Assembly (NCBI RefSeq): GCF_016902575.1
Contig: NZ_JACSNZ010000015.1
Span: 1 to 40,948 of the forward strand
Direction of reading: 5' to 3'
DNA: 40,948 bases
Source of the DNA: Pseudoflavonifractor capillosus
GTDB taxonomy: Bacteria > Bacillota > Clostridia > Oscillospirales > Oscillospiraceae
Part shown: positions 39,111 through 40,948 of the stretch, piece by piece
How positions within the stretch are numbered: the first letter of the stretch is position 1
Layout: each line of letters opens with the position of its first letter
Translations under genes and position numbers: made by a program
Notes under the pieces: generated by a model
Database searches by the model: none
What the model was told of the DNA's origin: nothing
Seen by the model: only the letters and a program-made list of their open reading frames with translations

Positions 39111-40948
39111 TCACATACTCATACTCATGCCCCAGCTCTGCTGCTCCTCCTCGTGGTCGTCCGGCTTATGGCCCAAGGCAATCTTCTTCGCCCGGAGTTT
39201 CTGAAGCCGTTTCCGGTCAATGTGTGGCCCACCGGATGCTGGAGGAGCCGGAGTGTTGTCCCGGAAGATGTTTCCCATGTGGTGGAGGAGTCGGGTGGTG
39301 GAGAGCATCAGCTGGGGCGAGTTTGTCCACCCCTGCTCCATGCGCTCCACAAAAAAGTCAGCATAGATATGCCCCTGTTCTGCTGCTGCTCGTAACCACT
39401 GATAGGCAGTCTTCTCATTTTGCTCTACCCCATCTCCCATGAGATGCAGCTTGCCCAGCAGGTACTGCGCCCAGGGATTGTCCTTTTGTGCCGCCTGATG
39501 GAGATAGTCTGCCGCCTTTTCTGCATTCTGGAACACATATCTGCCGCTGAGATACTCCTTACCCAGGGCATAGGCGGCGTAGTTGTTGCCGTTTTGAGCA
39601 GCTGCTTTCAACCATCGGATGCCTTGGTCAGGATCATGCACCAGGGCATCATCAGAGAGAAGCAGCTTCCCCAGGGTGTATTGAGCCGCCGGCACATTCT
39701 GTGTTGCTGCTTGTTCCATCCAGTACTGGGCTTTCTCCGTGTCTGGAATTACCAGGCCACCGTCCCGGTATAGTAGCCCCATCAGATATTGGGCATGGGC
39801 ATCACCTGCTTGGGCCAACCGTTTCATTTGCACCGCTGCAGCTACACGCTCTTCCCGTGTCTCCTCCTCATTTTCGATGATGCTTCGCAACACATAGCTG
39901 TCCCAGGGGAGTTCCTGATCTGCTACCCAACCACCTCGATCCTCCATGCCACGATCCTCAAAGGAGATTCGGTTAAGCCGGATGCACTCAGCCTCCTTGA
40001 TGACGGCATTTTTAATGGCACGGAACTCCTTCTGCTGAGACAGAGGTGGGCGCTGTTGCTCCTGTCCGGAGTAGAATTGATTTACCTGACATTGGAGTTC
40101 CCACCATGTTTGATAGCACCGATGAACCACAGGCAGGCGCTCCGTTTGATTGACGATCTCATCCACCAGCTTTTTCAGAGGCTTGGGCAGGTAGCCGTAG
40201 GACTTCTTGCCCTTTACGCTGCCCAGCTGCTGGGCCAGCTGCCCCATGAGCTGCTCCATGTCCGGATGTTCGCAGATGCCCTGTGCCATTTGACGGGACA
40301 TCTCCAGCATCACCTTCCGGGCCTCCTGTACCAGTTCATCTCTGCTGGCAGACTTCTGCTCGTAGAGGTGGTACATCTCCTGCTTGAAGATTTGATTGGT
40401 GAGGATGGATTTGATTTGTTTGATTCCGCCCTTGGATAGATACGCCTGTCCCGGTTTCACAGACCAAGCCATCATATGCACGTGAGGATGTTCCCCCTCA
40501 TCATGGAAGGCGGCGTACCATCTAAAATCCTGGGGTGGAATTTTCATAGCGGTTGCAATCTCATTTCGATGGGTACGCAACAGGGATCGCCACGCCTGGG
40601 CATTGTCGTAGCCCAGGCGTGTTGCGTCCTCCCGACGCAGAGAGATGATGTGTGTCCATACGTTTCCGGTGTAGTGTTCCAATTCAGCCATAGCCTTGTC
40701 CAGATCCACACCTTCCTCGTCCCCGAACAGTCCGTGATCCCCTAGACGCTGGGCACGAGGACGAGTGGCGATATATTTGGCGTAGCCGTCCATGGAGCTG
40801 ACCTTGGACCAGTTCTCTTCCAGAGCCAGGGTGATGAGCGCTGAGGCGTTGGCCTTGGTGGGATGCTGGGTGTAGTCTCCGTACTCCAGCAGCTCTTTCA
40901 CTCCAGGGAAGTCTTTGGACAGTTTTGTGATCAGCTGCTCCTGCTTGC
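39111..40948 (-). CDS. Relaxase (MobP3-like) with Sel1 repeats, 5' end outside window
   Basis: The frame is open to the right edge, so the N-terminus is missing; at least 611 residues are seen. The relaxase domain has WTHIISLRREDATRLG and the metal-binding HDEGEHPHVHMM (three-His motif). The C-terminal third has about five Sel1-type repeats (such as GDAHAQYLMGLLYRDGG and NPWAQYLLGKLHLMGDG), which normally bind proteins. It should nick the element's transfer origin and lead the strand into a recipient using another element's transfer machinery. The end is basic and carries a small MSMSM repeat. Confidence 0.88.
   Translation of the reverse strand, partial: KQEQLITKLSKDFPGVKELLEYGDYTQHPTKANASALITLALEENWSKVSSMDGYAKYIATRPRAQRLGDHGLFGDEEGVDLDKAMAELEHYTGNVWTHIISLRREDATRLGYDNAQAWRSLLRTHRNEIATAMKIPPQDFRWYAAFHDEGEHPHVHMMAWSVKPGQAYLSKGGIKQIKSILTNQIFKQEMYHLYEQKSASRDELVQEARKVMLEMSRQMAQGICEHPDMEQLMGQLAQQLGSVKGKKSYGYLPKPLKKLVDEIVNQTERLPVVHRCYQTWWELQCQVNQFYSGQEQQRPPLSQQKEFRAIKNAVIKEAECIRLNRISFEDRGMEDRGGWVADQELPWDSYVLRSIIENEEETREERVAAAVQMKRLAQAGDAHAQYLMGLLYRDGGLVIPDTEKAQYWMEQAATQNVPAAQYTLGKLLLSDDALVHDPDQGIRWLKAAAQNGNNYAAYALGKEYLSGRYVFQNAEKAADYLHQAAQKDNPWAQYLLGKLHLMGDGVEQNEKTAYQWLRAAAEQGHIYADFFVERMEQGWTNSPQLMLSTTRLLHHMGNIFRDNTPAPPASGGPHIDRKRLQKLRAKKIALGHKPDDHEEEQQSWGMSMSM

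Larger units (their letters stand above)
32445..40948. mobile_element. Integrative mobilizable element at tRNA-Ala (right end outside window)
   Basis: From the tRNA-Ala 3' end rightward all genes lie on the minus strand and are of mobile-element type: relaxase, small accessory proteins, two tyrosine integrases, HTH, AbiH and a zinc-ribbon protein. The cargo part (32.8-35.6 kb) looks more AT-rich than the core genes. The left border is inferred from the tRNA; the right border, expected as a second 3' tRNA-Ala segment, is not in the window. No conjugation machinery is seen, so an ICE is also possible if it lies beyond the edge. Confidence 0.75.

Noticed and set aside
1-40948. CRISPR arrays, insertion sequences, rRNA genes
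   Set aside because: No regularly spaced repeats, transposase motifs or rRNA sequence were found on either strand.

Overview
The window looks like chromosome from a gut-type member of the Clostridia, most likely the Oscillospiraceae (Flavonifractor / Lawsonibacter / Pseudoflavonifractor-like). This is inferred from the gene content: a large Firmicutes-type SRP RNA next to dnaX, a duplicated 2-hydroxyacyl-CoA dehydratase activase, a full oligopeptide ABC operon beside pepF, and a Firmicutes relaxase/integrase element. Strong ribosome sites (AGGAGG) and sigma-A-like promoters with 17-18 bp spacers are easy to see. No database search was possible, so the species is not named.

Layout. (1) 1-5851: probable right end of a genomic island. 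It holds the tail of an unknown gene, a lipoprotein with a Cys/His motif, an ABC-2 exporter (ATPase plus internally duplicated permease) and a RelB/RelE-type toxin-antitoxin pair. It ends in a displaced 3' half of a tRNA-Pro(CGG) gene, the usual scar of integration at a tRNA. (2) 5900-9970: tRNA-derived repeats, then a membrane-anchored XRE/SdpI-like regulator divergent from an Rgg-like regulator that is followed by a peptide-exporter-type ABC protein. (3) 9971-19349: housekeeping and metabolic genes, namely a small membrane protein, exonuclease III, a polytopic GT-C-like protein, the activase / dehydratase-like / GNAT operon, a DegV lipid-binding protein and a Sir2 deacylase. (4) 19355-27130: the oppABCDF operon plus a small membrane protein. 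It has a consensus promoter, a structured leader and an intercistronic hairpin. OppA and OppC are both unusually large, and OppC carries an extracytoplasmic insert of three repeats. (5) 27173-31970: a membrane protein, pepF, ybaB, dnaX and SRP RNA.

(6) 32059-32444: a tRNA-Ala(CGC) locus in which two truncated 5' tRNA halves sit between the promoter and the one intact gene, a record of repeated integration or excision. (7) 32445 to the right edge: an integrative mobilizable element, all genes on the minus strand. It has a Sel1-repeat relaxase (runs off the window), small accessory proteins, one tyrosine integrase broken by an in-frame TGA, one intact integrase with a duplicated arm-binding-like domain, and a cargo zone. 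The cargo is an AbiH-family abortive-infection gene bracketed by two copies of a small HTH sequence, a decayed gene, and a zinc-ribbon protein with two PASTA-like repeats.

Functional links: OppABCDF imports peptides and PepF would cleave them in the cytoplasm. The activase and dehydratase-like proteins probably form a 2-hydroxyacyl-CoA dehydratase-type redox system, though the substrate is unknown. The two tRNA-anchored regions carry stability (toxin-antitoxin), export (ABC) and phage-defence (AbiH) functions. I did not find CRISPR arrays, insertion sequences or rRNA genes.
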